DNA of 7,506 nucleotides from an uncultured cyanobacterium (GTDB taxonomy: Bacteria > Cyanobacteriota > Vampirovibrionia > Gastranaerophilales > Gastranaerophilaceae): the NCBI GenBank assembly GCA_945836835.1, contig CAMAML010000053.1:1-7506 (forward strand). The letters run 5' to 3'. The translations under genes and the position numbers were made by a program. Of this stretch, positions 1 to 5,980 are shown piece after piece; position 1 is the first letter of the stretch, and each line of letters begins with the position of its first letter. Below the pieces are notes generated by a model. That model was given only the letters and a program-made list of their open reading frames with translations, was not told where the DNA came from and ran no database searches.

Positions 1-884
1 GTCCCGATTTCATCCAAGGTCTTTTTTACCCCGCTCGTATCAAGCCCGTATCGTAAAATCAACACGTCCCGCTCTTTCGGGCTTAGCTGGCTCAACATTT
101 TGCGTATCTGCTCAAACAAGTTTTCCTGCGAAACCCGCTTGTCAGGGGTTATCGTGTTGTTGTCCACGATAAAGTCGGCAATCTTTGAGGACTCGTCCGA
201 AGAATTGGTCGGGGTGTCCATGGAAATCGTTGACTGAACCGATTTTATAATAGTGTTCAATTTGTTCAGGGAAATTCCGAGTCTGTAAGCAATTTCCTGT
301 TTTGACGGGGTATGTCCGAGTTCGGTCGTCAAGTCCAAAGTTACCCGTCGGATTTTGCTCAAAGATTCTATCATATGTATAGGCAACCTGATAATCCTTG
401 CTTTATCGGCGATTGCACGGGTTATGGACTGCTGTATCCACCAGGTTGCATAGGTCGAAAACTTATACCCCTTCGTGTAGTCAAATCGCCCCGCTGCCTT
501 CATTAATCCCAAATTCCCTTCCTGTATAAGGTCGAGGAATGATAGCCCTCTGCCGATATATTTTTTTGCAATACTCACAACCAGACGCAAGTTGCCGTTT
601 ACAAGAATATTTTTGTAAAAGTCGCTTTGGGTTTCGTAAATCTTTTTTGCGACTTCAAGCTCTTCCTCAGGCGATAATCTCTGGATTTTGCCGATTTGCT
701 GAAGGTAAATCTTCACACTGTCGTCAGAACTCACGGATGAAATATTTTCCTGTACCTTCGGGTCTTCCACGCTTGAAAGTACGTCCTCGTCTTCTTCCGT
801 GACTTCCTCTTTTATCGTTGAAAAATCAACCCCTTCATCCGAAATTTCTTCGCTTAACCCGATTTGCTCTAAACTTTTTTTCAT
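1..884 (-). CDS. RNA polymerase sigma factor, sigma-70 family (RpoD/SigA-like), 3' end beyond the window
   Basis: Reading leftward from ATG at 884-882 gives 294 intact codons with no stop before the left edge. An in-frame TAG lies a few codons upstream and a GGAG ribosome site (893-896) sits 8 bases before the ATG, so the start is secure. Residues 1-53 are acidic and poorly conserved. Residues 54-88 match region 1.2. Residues 92-165 match region 2, including GRGLSFLDLIQEGNLGLMKA, then KGYKFSTYATWWIQQ and RLPIHM. About 180-250 is region 3, and 256 onward is region 4.1 into 4.2 (LSPKERDVLILRYGLD), cut off in the helix-turn-helix. The residues equivalent to E. coli Q437 and T440, which read the -12 base pair, are kept as Q152 and T155. 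The usual WWIRQ is WWIQQ. Region 3.2 reads SMDTPTNSS instead of the usual (S/P)(L/M)ETPIG. It directs core polymerase to promoters with a TATAAT-type -10. Whether it is the principal (group 1) or a group 2 factor cannot be settled from this fragment; the short N-terminus and odd region 3.2 leave group 2 open. Confidence 0.95.
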   Translation of the reverse strand, partial: MKKSLEQIGLSEEISDEGVDFSTIKEEVTEEDEDVLSSVEDPKVQENISSVSSDDSVKIYLQQIGKIQRLSPEEELEVAKKIYETQSDFYKNILVNGNLRLVVSIAKKYIGRGLSFLDLIQEGNLGLMKAAGRFDYTKGYKFSTYATWWIQQSITRAIADKARIIRLPIHMIESLSKIRRVTLDLTTELGHTPSKQEIAYRLGISLNKLNTIIKSVQSTISMDTPTNSSDESSKIADFIVDNNTITPDKRVSQENLFEQIRKMLSQLSPKERDVLILRYGLDTSGVKKTLDEIG

Positions 885-921
885 TGAAAACTCTCCGACC
901 TAAACTCTTCTGTTACTTGTG

Positions 922-950
922 ATTATATCAGAAATTTGATTTGTTGTACA
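922..950 (-). promoter_or_regulatory. Putative extended -10 promoter for the sigma factor gene
   Basis: On the minus strand, TGTACA (950-945, four of six matches to TTGACA) is followed by a 17-base spacer. A perfect TATAAT (927-922) comes next, preceded by TGA, which makes an extended -10 (TGnTATAAT). A start near 915 would leave a leader of about 30 bases before the ATG at 884, containing the GGAG ribosome site. It lies in the 70-base gap between the rlmB stop and the sigma start, so the sigma gene probably does not depend only on read-through from nadA-rlmB. Called by eye. Confidence 0.65.
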
Positions 951-954
951 GTTT

Positions 955-1698
955 TTAACCGTTCTTTGTAATTTTTTGCCTTACGATTTCAAACGTAATT
1001 ATTGCCATGGCGTTTGAAACGTTAAGCGAGTTAAATTTTTGAAGCATGGGAATTTTTATAACGTAATCCGATGCTTTAAGGAGTGATTTTGAAATTCCGG
1101 CATGCTCCGCACCCATAATTAAAGCGGTATTCATATCCGTGTAATCAATATCATAATAATTATCTTCCGCACTTGCGTCCGTTGCAATTATCCACCAGTC
1201 CGATTTTTTCAATTTTTCCATGGCATTACTCAGACTGTTTACTTTAATTATCTTTATGCGGTTAACTGCCCCGGCACTTGTCTTTTCGACCGTTGCATTG
1301 ACCTGCACGCTCCTTCTTGAGGGTATAACTATTGCGATAACGCCCGCACAGACTGCCGTTCTTATTATTGCCCCCAAATTGTGAGCATCCTCGATGCCGT
1401 CGAGGATTATCAGTGTTTCGTTTGTGTGAGGTTCTTCCAAAAAATCGTCCAAATCGTAATATTTTACGGGCGAAATTTGGGCGATTACTCCTTGATGATT
1501 AACTTCCGCATAGTCGGCAAACTTTTCTTTTGCGACAAATTGATAGGTTATCCCCCTTTGTCGGGCAAGTTCTTTAATCTTTTCCAGCTTTGCATCGGAG
1601 TGAAGGTTTTTTGAGATAAGGATTTTGTTAATCTCTCTTCCCTCGGATGAAAGTGCCTCTATTACCGAATTTTTCCCGAAAATTATATTCCCGTCCAT
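955..1698 (-). CDS. rlmB: TrmH/SpoU-family 23S rRNA (guanosine-2'-O)-methyltransferase, RlmB type
   Basis: This 247-residue protein has the full RlmB layout. Residues 1-76 form the small SpoU substrate-binding domain (begins IIFGKNSVIEAL; ends NHQGVIAQ). A linker follows, then the SPOUT catalytic domain with its trefoil knot. Motif 1 is LDGIEDAHNLGAIIRTA (99-115, with N107 and R113). Motif 2 is IMGAEHAGIS (194-203). Motif 3 is IPMLQKFNSLNVSNA (216-230, with N226 and S228). In this family the enzyme uses S-adenosylmethionine to methylate a 23S rRNA ribose; the E. coli enzyme modifies G2251. Length is normal. Motif 2 has EHAG where E. coli RlmB has EGKG, so the exact target nucleotide is less certain than the family. 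The ATG shares one base with the nadA stop (TAATG), and its GGAGGT ribosome site lies inside nadA, pointing to co-transcription and coupled translation. Confidence 0.93.
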   Translation of the reverse strand: MDGNIIFGKNSVIEALSSEGREINKILISKNLHSDAKLEKIKELARQRGITYQFVAKEKFADYAEVNHQGVIAQISPVKYYDLDDFLEEPHTNETLIILDGIEDAHNLGAIIRTAVCAGVIAIVIPSRRSVQVNATVEKTSAGAVNRIKIIKVNSLSNAMEKLKKSDWWIIATDASAEDNYYDIDYTDMNTALIMGAEHAGISKSLLKASDYVIKIPMLQKFNSLNVSNAMAIITFEIVRQKITKNG

Positions 1699-2606
1699 TA
1701 CTTTGAAACCTCCAGCATTCTGTCGATACAGCCGATTGCCTTTTGTGCAATTTCTTTGTCTACCGTAATTTCGTACTGATTATACGCCAAGGCGTTGTAA
1801 ATATCCTCTAACGTATTCCATTTCATATTATGGCAGACGAGGTTTTCTTTTACGAGGATAAATTCTTTGTTCGGGTTATCTCTTTTGAGCCTGTCCGCAA
1901 CCCCTTTTTCTGTCGCTATGATAAATTGTTTATCGTCGCTTTCGGTTGCAAACTTCATTATCCCCGTGGTGCTTCCGACGTAATCCGCAAGTTTCACGAC
2001 CTCCCTGTGGCATTCGGGATGAGCCAGAACCTTTGCCTTCGGATATTTTTCTTTCATGCTCAAAATATCATCGGGCTTAATTCTAAGGTGGGTTGGGCAA
2101 TAGCCGGGGTATGTCGTAACCTTGACATTCCCGAGTTTTGTTTCAACCCATTTGCCCAAATAAGTGTCGGGAAGAAATAAAATTTCATCGGCATGGAGGC
2201 TTTCCACTATTTTAACCGCATTTGAACTCGTACAGCAAATATCGCATTCTGCTTTCACTTCCGCCGTGGAATTGATATAGCAAACGGTCGGCATGCCCGG
2301 ATGTTTTGATTTAAACTCAATCAGCTGGTCATGGTTAATCATGTCCGCCATCAGGCACCCCGCCTCTTTTCTCGGTAAAAGTACCGTCTTTGTCGGGTTA
2401 AGGATTTTGGCGGTTTGTGCCATGAAAAACACCCCCGCAAAAACTATTACGTCGGCATCCGTCTTTGCCGCCTGCCGGCTCAGATACAAAGAGTCGCCCA
2501 CATAATCCGCTACTTCGTCAATCTCGACGTTCTGGTAACAATGTGCCAAAATAACCGCATTTTTCCTGCTTTTAAGTTCTCGTATTTTTTTAATTAATTC
2601 TTGCAT
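1698..2606 (-). CDS. nadA: Quinolinate synthase NadA ([4Fe-4S] enzyme of NAD biosynthesis)
   Basis: A complete 302-residue NadA of the short, roughly 300-residue class. It condenses iminoaspartate with dihydroxyacetone phosphate to give quinolinate, the second step of de novo NAD synthesis, in the cytoplasm. The three expected cluster cysteines are present: C84 (KEAGCLMADM), C170 (PGYCPTHLRI) and C258 (LVCHNMKWNTLEDIYNAL). Active-site motifs visible are AHCYQ (21-25), VGDSL (36-40), CYINSTAEVKAE (109-120), CTSSNA (125-130), AHPEC (195-199) and GSTTGI (211-216). Two of the family's three similar domains are easy to place around C84 and C170. A GGTGGAG ribosome site at 2624-2618 lies 11 bases before the ATG, slightly long. 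It is the first gene of the leftward run and overlaps rlmB by one base. The partner enzymes NadB and NadC are not in the window, so iminoaspartate must come from a gene elsewhere. Confidence 0.97.
   Translation of the reverse strand: MQELIKKIRELKSRKNAVILAHCYQNVEIDEVADYVGDSLYLSRQAAKTDADVIVFAGVFFMAQTAKILNPTKTVLLPRKEAGCLMADMINHDQLIEFKSKHPGMPTVCYINSTAEVKAECDICCTSSNAVKIVESLHADEILFLPDTYLGKWVETKLGNVKVTTYPGYCPTHLRIKPDDILSMKEKYPKAKVLAHPECHREVVKLADYVGSTTGIMKFATESDDKQFIIATEKGVADRLKRDNPNKEFILVKENLVCHNMKWNTLEDIYNALAYNQYEITVDKEIAQKAIGCIDRMLEVSK
1708..1713 (-). promoter_or_regulatory. Ribosome-binding site of rlmB located inside the 3' end of nadA
   Basis: The minus strand carries GGAGGT at 1713-1708, 9 bases before the rlmB ATG at 1698-1696, within the codons for the last residues of NadA (LEVSK). 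It fixes the rlmB start and shows that the TAATG junction is a designed overlap. A ribosome ending nadA would stop directly beside this site. Confidence 0.75.
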
Positions 2607-2713
2607 GTTTCTTAAATCTCCACCATTTAGTGTAAATTTTTGTTAAATTTATCTCTATTACAGAATATATTGTATAATAAAAATAGAAATAAGTTACACA
2701 AGGTGAGAATAGA
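2607..2713. promoter_or_regulatory. Divergent promoter region between nadA and the pilMN-type fusion gene
   Basis: This AT-rich 107-base spacer must hold promoters for both directions. Rightward there is a perfect TATAAT at 2673-2678 with only a poor -35 (TTTATC at 2648-2653, 19-base spacer). It is followed by AAGGTGAG at 2700-2707, a good ribosome site 6 bases before the ATG at 2714. Leftward, TTGTGT (2700-2695 on the minus strand) faces an AT-rich TATTAT/TATACA stretch over the same bases as the rightward -10, so the two promoters may overlap. The leftward elements are weak and the call is by eye. No inverted repeat that looks like an operator stood out. Confidence 0.5.
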
Positions 2714-4483
2714 ATGAGTTTTTTAGATAGTTTTTATACTGGCGGAAACCGCCAAAGAGTATACATGTCAATAACTCCGAACGTCGGTTTGGAAATTATT
2801 CAACTTGATGTGAAGGACGGCTCAGTTGCCAATTATGCGGTAAGAGAGCTACCGTATAACGAAACGTCCAGAGATATTCAGGATTATGAATATTTCAAAA
2901 AAGTTGTTGGGGAATTATACGAGGAGTTGGGGATAAATCCTAAATGTGATGTTGTATTGAACATGCCTTTGGTAGTTTTCGGCACCATGCAGTTAGGGTT
3001 GCTTTTGCCAAACGATGCCATTACGGGTGCAATTCAGTCCGAAGTTGAACAGACTTATATCTTCAGACGTTTAGAGCCGATGGTGGCATGGCAGGATATT
3101 CTGACAGTAAGCAATAATCCGACCACGGGAAAAGAAACTCGCCCCGTATTGTATACGGCTCTACAACAAACCGTCGTTGAAAGTTTAAAAAATGCGTTTG
3201 CGGAATTGGGTTCAAATTTGGTGAAGGTTGAAATTTCACTGGCGTCCATGTTAAGAGCTTTGGACTATATGGGCGTTGTATCCGAGCAAATGCAGCCGAA
3301 TGCGACTTGGAACTTAATGATTATTAACTCGGTCGGATATTCCCTCGTTTCTATGGTCGGGAAAAATGTTGTGGATTATTACGAAGAACCGCTTGCCACA
3401 AAATCTTTTGAAGGGGATGAAATATATAATGCGATTGCACAATCCGCTCAAATCACTCTTATGAGCTATCCTGCAAACCATTTGTTCATCCTCTCCGACA
3501 CCGAACAGGTCAGTGCCGAGTTGTTACTTCCGAGATTAACCGTTACTTCAGGCGTAACAATTCTTGACAATAACAGCTTTAAACGCCAAGAATCACTTAT
3601 ACCGGTCAGTTTGAACGTCTTACAAAGCTATGCATCAAAGATTTCATTGCAGGCAATAGGTTGTGCGTTGGCGGATATTTCAGATTATCCTCTGCATTTC
3701 GATTTTCTCGGCGGAGGCAGTGATTCGGGCGATAACGAAACCTGCTTGCTTACTATCGGAGAACACGATATTGTCGTGTCCAAGGGTACCGCACTGAAGT
3801 TTTCGGCAGCGGTTGCGGGGATTTTGTTGAGTATTTTTGTGCTTATCGGGTTCGTTTTGCTCCCTAAGCTGGTTTCAACAACCAGAGTGAAAGCGGATAA
3901 AGTAACACAGGATCTTGAGGCTTTGAACAAACAAATTGAATCATTTAATTCGGAAACTACTCAAGATACGGGGTTTGACTTAAATAATGCCGTAGAAACG
4001 GGGATTAAAAATAATCGCTCCAAGTTGATGAATTACGTCGCATTGGGTGATGCCATTCCGAAAAATGTTTGGCTCACATACTTTATGACGCAGGGTACCG
4101 GCTTGATTGACGTTAAAGGTGTTTCTTCAAACGTCAGCGATATATATTTATTCTTCAGAAATATGCGAGACTCGTTAATCGGAACTCAGTTGAAACTTCA
4201 AAAGTTGGATATGGAAGCCTCCTCGCTTGATGCGGCGGTGAGCGGTACTGCTCCGGCTAATTACTCTTTTGAAATAACCAATATGACAAGCGATCAGCTT
4301 TCGGCATTAATTAATCCGGGGACGGACGGTAATTCCGAAAATCCTACAGGCTCGGCTAATTCGGGACAGAATAACAACCCGACGCCTTCAAATAATCAAC
4401 CTGCGGCGAACGGTGCTATGGGAGACAATAGCGTAGCTCCGCCGTCAAACGGTTTACTCGGTTCGGAACCGATAAAAAAATAG
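2714..4483 (+). CDS. PilM-PilN-type fusion (GspL-like) inner-membrane platform protein of a type IV pilus or type II secretion-like machine
   Basis: This 589-residue protein joins parts that are normally separate. Residues about 14-330 look like the PilM actin-like cytoplasmic domain: a start VYMSITPNVGLEIIQL, a middle strand-turn LMIINSVGYSLVSMVGKNVV (201-220), and an end SLQAIGCALAD (311-321). One hydrophobic helix spans about 362-385, followed by a short coiled coil with LEALNKQIESFN (401-412). Residues about 425-523 then match the PilN pattern: RSKLMNYVALGDAIPKNVWL, IDVKGVSSNVSDIYLFFRNM, ending YSFEITNM. The last 60 residues are a polar Asn/Gln/Pro/Ser/Gly tail. Topology should be cytoplasm-membrane-periplasm. 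The usual phosphate-binding motifs of PilM (DIG-type) appear as MSIT and INSV, so nucleotide binding is doubtful, as for GspL. The next gene, 31 bases on, encodes the PilO/GspM-type partner. Domain identities rest on motif shape, not a search. Whether it serves pili or secretion is open. Confidence 0.8.
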   Translation: MSFLDSFYTGGNRQRVYMSITPNVGLEIIQLDVKDGSVANYAVRELPYNETSRDIQDYEYFKKVVGELYEELGINPKCDVVLNMPLVVFGTMQLGLLLPNDAITGAIQSEVEQTYIFRRLEPMVAWQDILTVSNNPTTGKETRPVLYTALQQTVVESLKNAFAELGSNLVKVEISLASMLRALDYMGVVSEQMQPNATWNLMIINSVGYSLVSMVGKNVVDYYEEPLATKSFEGDEIYNAIAQSAQITLMSYPANHLFILSDTEQVSAELLLPRLTVTSGVTILDNNSFKRQESLIPVSLNVLQSYASKISLQAIGCALADISDYPLHFDFLGGGSDSGDNETCLLTIGEHDIVVSKGTALKFSAAVAGILLSIFVLIGFVLLPKLVSTTRVKADKVTQDLEALNKQIESFNSETTQDTGFDLNNAVETGIKNNRSKLMNYVALGDAIPKNVWLTYFMTQGTGLIDVKGVSSNVSDIYLFFRNMRDSLIGTQLKLQKLDMEASSLDAAVSGTAPANYSFEITNMTSDQLSALINPGTDGNSENPTGSANSGQNNNPTPSNNQPAANGAMGDNSVAPPSNGLLGSEPIKK

Positions 4484-4514
4484 TGTGATGTAATAATTTG
4501 CAAAGGAAAATTTA

Positions 4515-5120
4515 ATGGCAGATTCCAATAATAAAGTAAAAGATGTTCTATATCTTCCGGCATTAATTCTTTTAGGCGGATTTATCGGGGTTGTGTGGAT
4601 AATTGCCACTCAAATATCGCCGCAAATTTCGGAAGTGGGAAGTTTAAGGGCGACGTACAACTCTAAAATAAAAGAATACAGCTCAAGAGAAAAAGAATTG
4701 GAAAATTTGAAAGTTGCGTCGAAGGATAAATCCACGCAGGAGGCGGGGGCGGCTTCATCGTTAAGCAAAGGTTTCTACAAACCTTTGGAGTCGGGCTTGG
4801 AGCCTGATATTGTCTTGGCGGCCGAGTTTAACGAGGTTCTTTCGCTCATAACTTCAAACTCCATTAAAACCCGCTCGGTTAAATATACTTACGACCCTGC
4901 GGATGATGAGTTTATTAAAAATTCTCAAGGGAAATACAGTGTTTGCAAGCTCGATATGGAAATGATTGCAAATTATAACGATTTTAAGAATTTTCTGAAA
5001 GACTTGTACAAGCACGATCATTACTTGGATATCGTAAAAATCGAGATTGTGCCGTATCAAAAGAATAAGTCAATTCTTTTGATTAGCCTTCAGTTAAAAC
5101 TGTATGCAGAGAAAGCTTAA
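4515..5120 (+). CDS. PilO/GspM-type inner-membrane platform protein
   Basis: A 201-residue bitopic membrane protein. A short cytoplasmic start (1-11) is followed by one membrane helix (about 12-34, VLYLPALILLGGFIGVVWII). A charged coiled coil comes next (about 36-68, with SSREKELENLK), then an Ala/Ser linker. The periplasmic domain (about 98-199) has the PilO pattern: AAEFNEVLSLITSNSIKTRSV, then YNDFKNFLKDLYKH, then LDIVKIEIVPY and a final strand SLQLKLYAE. In pilus and type II systems, PilO/GspM pairs with PilN/GspL through the coiled coil and ferredoxin-like fold and holds the assembly platform together. It follows the fusion gene by 31 bases with an AAAGGA ribosome site (4502-4507) 7 bases before the ATG, so the two are one operon. 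It is a little shorter than many PilO proteins. No pilP or pilQ follows; the next gene is on the opposite strand and overlaps its stop codon. Confidence 0.78.
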   Translation: MADSNNKVKDVLYLPALILLGGFIGVVWIIATQISPQISEVGSLRATYNSKIKEYSSREKELENLKVASKDKSTQEAGAASSLSKGFYKPLESGLEPDIVLAAEFNEVLSLITSNSIKTRSVKYTYDPADDEFIKNSQGKYSVCKLDMEMIANYNDFKNFLKDLYKHDHYLDIVKIEIVPYQKNKSILLISLQLKLYAEKA

Positions 5121-5980
5121 TTTCCCGAAGAATTAAAATCCAAACCGAACACTTGTCCGGAACCTTTAAGGCAAGTGTTGCAGTATTCGCTCTCTAAAAT
5201 TGCTTTCTTGGAATAATCTTTAAAGTCGCACCCGCACCGACCTCTATGGTCGTTTGCCAAAAACGGGCAAGTATAAACCCCTTTTTCGGTGAGTATTCTG
5301 CCCCATTTGCAGTCGGTGTTTTGCGTAACTTGTGGAGTAATTGACGCCTCATCGATTGTGTTACCATTGAACCAAGGGGTTACGGTGATATTTTGTGGCG
5401 GAATTTTTATTTGCGTGGCGGTGAAAATTTCTCCCAAATTTTTTATTATGACATTTTCATCTTCGCCGTAGTAATTTGATACGCTGATTATCGGCGTAAG
5501 GTTGTGTTTTATCAGGTATTTTGAGGCGTGCAGAACCTGTCTGAAACTTCCTCTGGTGCGAACTTCGTCGTTTTTTATCTCATCATAGTGGGCAAGACTT
5601 AATTTTACCAAAATCGAAAAATTACTTTCGTCCTCGACACGTTTTAAGAAGCGAGCTTTCTTTTCGTTTATAAAACTTCCGTTTGTACATATGCAAACGT
5701 TAGCCCGTTTGAGGCACAACCGTAAAATTGTGTTAAAATCGGGGTGGGTCATCGGCTCAGCCCCTGTCAGACATATACATTCAATATTTTCATCCGTTGT
5801 ATCGCTTATCGCCTCTCTAACCTTGTCTAACGATATAAAATCCTTAACCTTTTTGCTGAACGGAAATTCGATATAGCATTGACGGCATCGCTGGTTGCAG
5901 TTGTGGGCGGTAAGTTCGATAAAAAGATTTCTGAGACAAGTCAGTTGACATTCGGGTGCTTTAAAAAGTGATGTTTTCAT
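5117..5980 (-). CDS. Radical SAM enzyme with a Cys-rich SPASM/Twitch-like C-terminus, substrate unknown
   Basis: This 287-residue protein carries the radical SAM signature CNQRCRQC (28-35; CxxxCxxC), which binds the [4Fe-4S] cluster that cleaves S-adenosylmethionine. The glycine-rich SAM-binding motif is LTGAEPMTHPDF (71-82). Further core-like stretches are VCICTNGSFI (95-104) and VKLSLAHYDEI (125-135). The C-terminal part has clustered cysteines C224, C238, C249, C251, C267 and C270. In CKWGRILTEKGVYTC and YCNTCLKG these resemble, but do not exactly fit, a SPASM or Twitch domain for auxiliary iron-sulfur clusters. Such domains are common in enzymes that modify peptides or proteins or mature other enzymes, but no substrate can be named. 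The start is fixed by AGGAGGT (5996-5990), 9 bases before the ATG. The gene is convergent with the PilO-type gene, overlapping it by 4 bases (TTAA supplies both stops), and divergent from the gene at 6152. I found no recognisable precursor-peptide gene beside it. Confidence 0.9.
   Translation of the reverse strand: MKTSLFKAPECQLTCLRNLFIELTAHNCNQRCRQCYIEFPFSKKVKDFISLDKVREAISDTTDENIECICLTGAEPMTHPDFNTILRLCLKRANVCICTNGSFINEKKARFLKRVEDESNFSILVKLSLAHYDEIKNDEVRTRGSFRQVLHASKYLIKHNLTPIISVSNYYGEDENVIIKNLGEIFTATQIKIPPQNITVTPWFNGNTIDEASITPQVTQNTDCKWGRILTEKGVYTCPFLANDHRGRCGCDFKDYSKKAILESEYCNTCLKGSGQVFGLDFNSSGN
5148..5179. repeat. Inverted repeat (8-bp perfect stem) at the convergent gene junction
   Basis: AACACTTG (5148-5155) and CAAGTGTT (5172-5179) are perfect inverted copies around a 16-base loop. 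The loop itself holds CCTTTAAGG, which is self-complementary around its central base. The element is inside the 3' end of the radical SAM coding region, across the NTCLKGSGQVF codons, and begins 28 bases after the PilO-type stop on the plus strand. With no T-run after it in the rightward direction it is not a classic terminator. It could protect or end the pilus transcript, or be chance: a stem of this size is expected once or twice in 7.5 kb. Confidence 0.3.

Noticed and set aside
312..802. Two rightward frames (64 and 87 codons) in the left part of the window
   Set aside because: Both are antisense to the intact sigma factor reading frame, whose domains are unmistakable; the frames are shadows.
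1830..2180. Rightward 116-codon frame antisense to nadA
   Set aside because: It lies wholly within the strongly supported nadA gene, has no ribosome site I can see, and shows no recognisable motif.
3685..3930. Leftward 81-codon frame inside the pilus fusion gene
   Set aside because: Antisense to the linker and membrane-helix region of a well-supported gene, with no independent evidence.
4484..4514. Possible terminator or promoter between the two pilus-platform genes
   Set aside because: The 31 bases contain only a ribosome site; no stem or promoter hexamers are visible.
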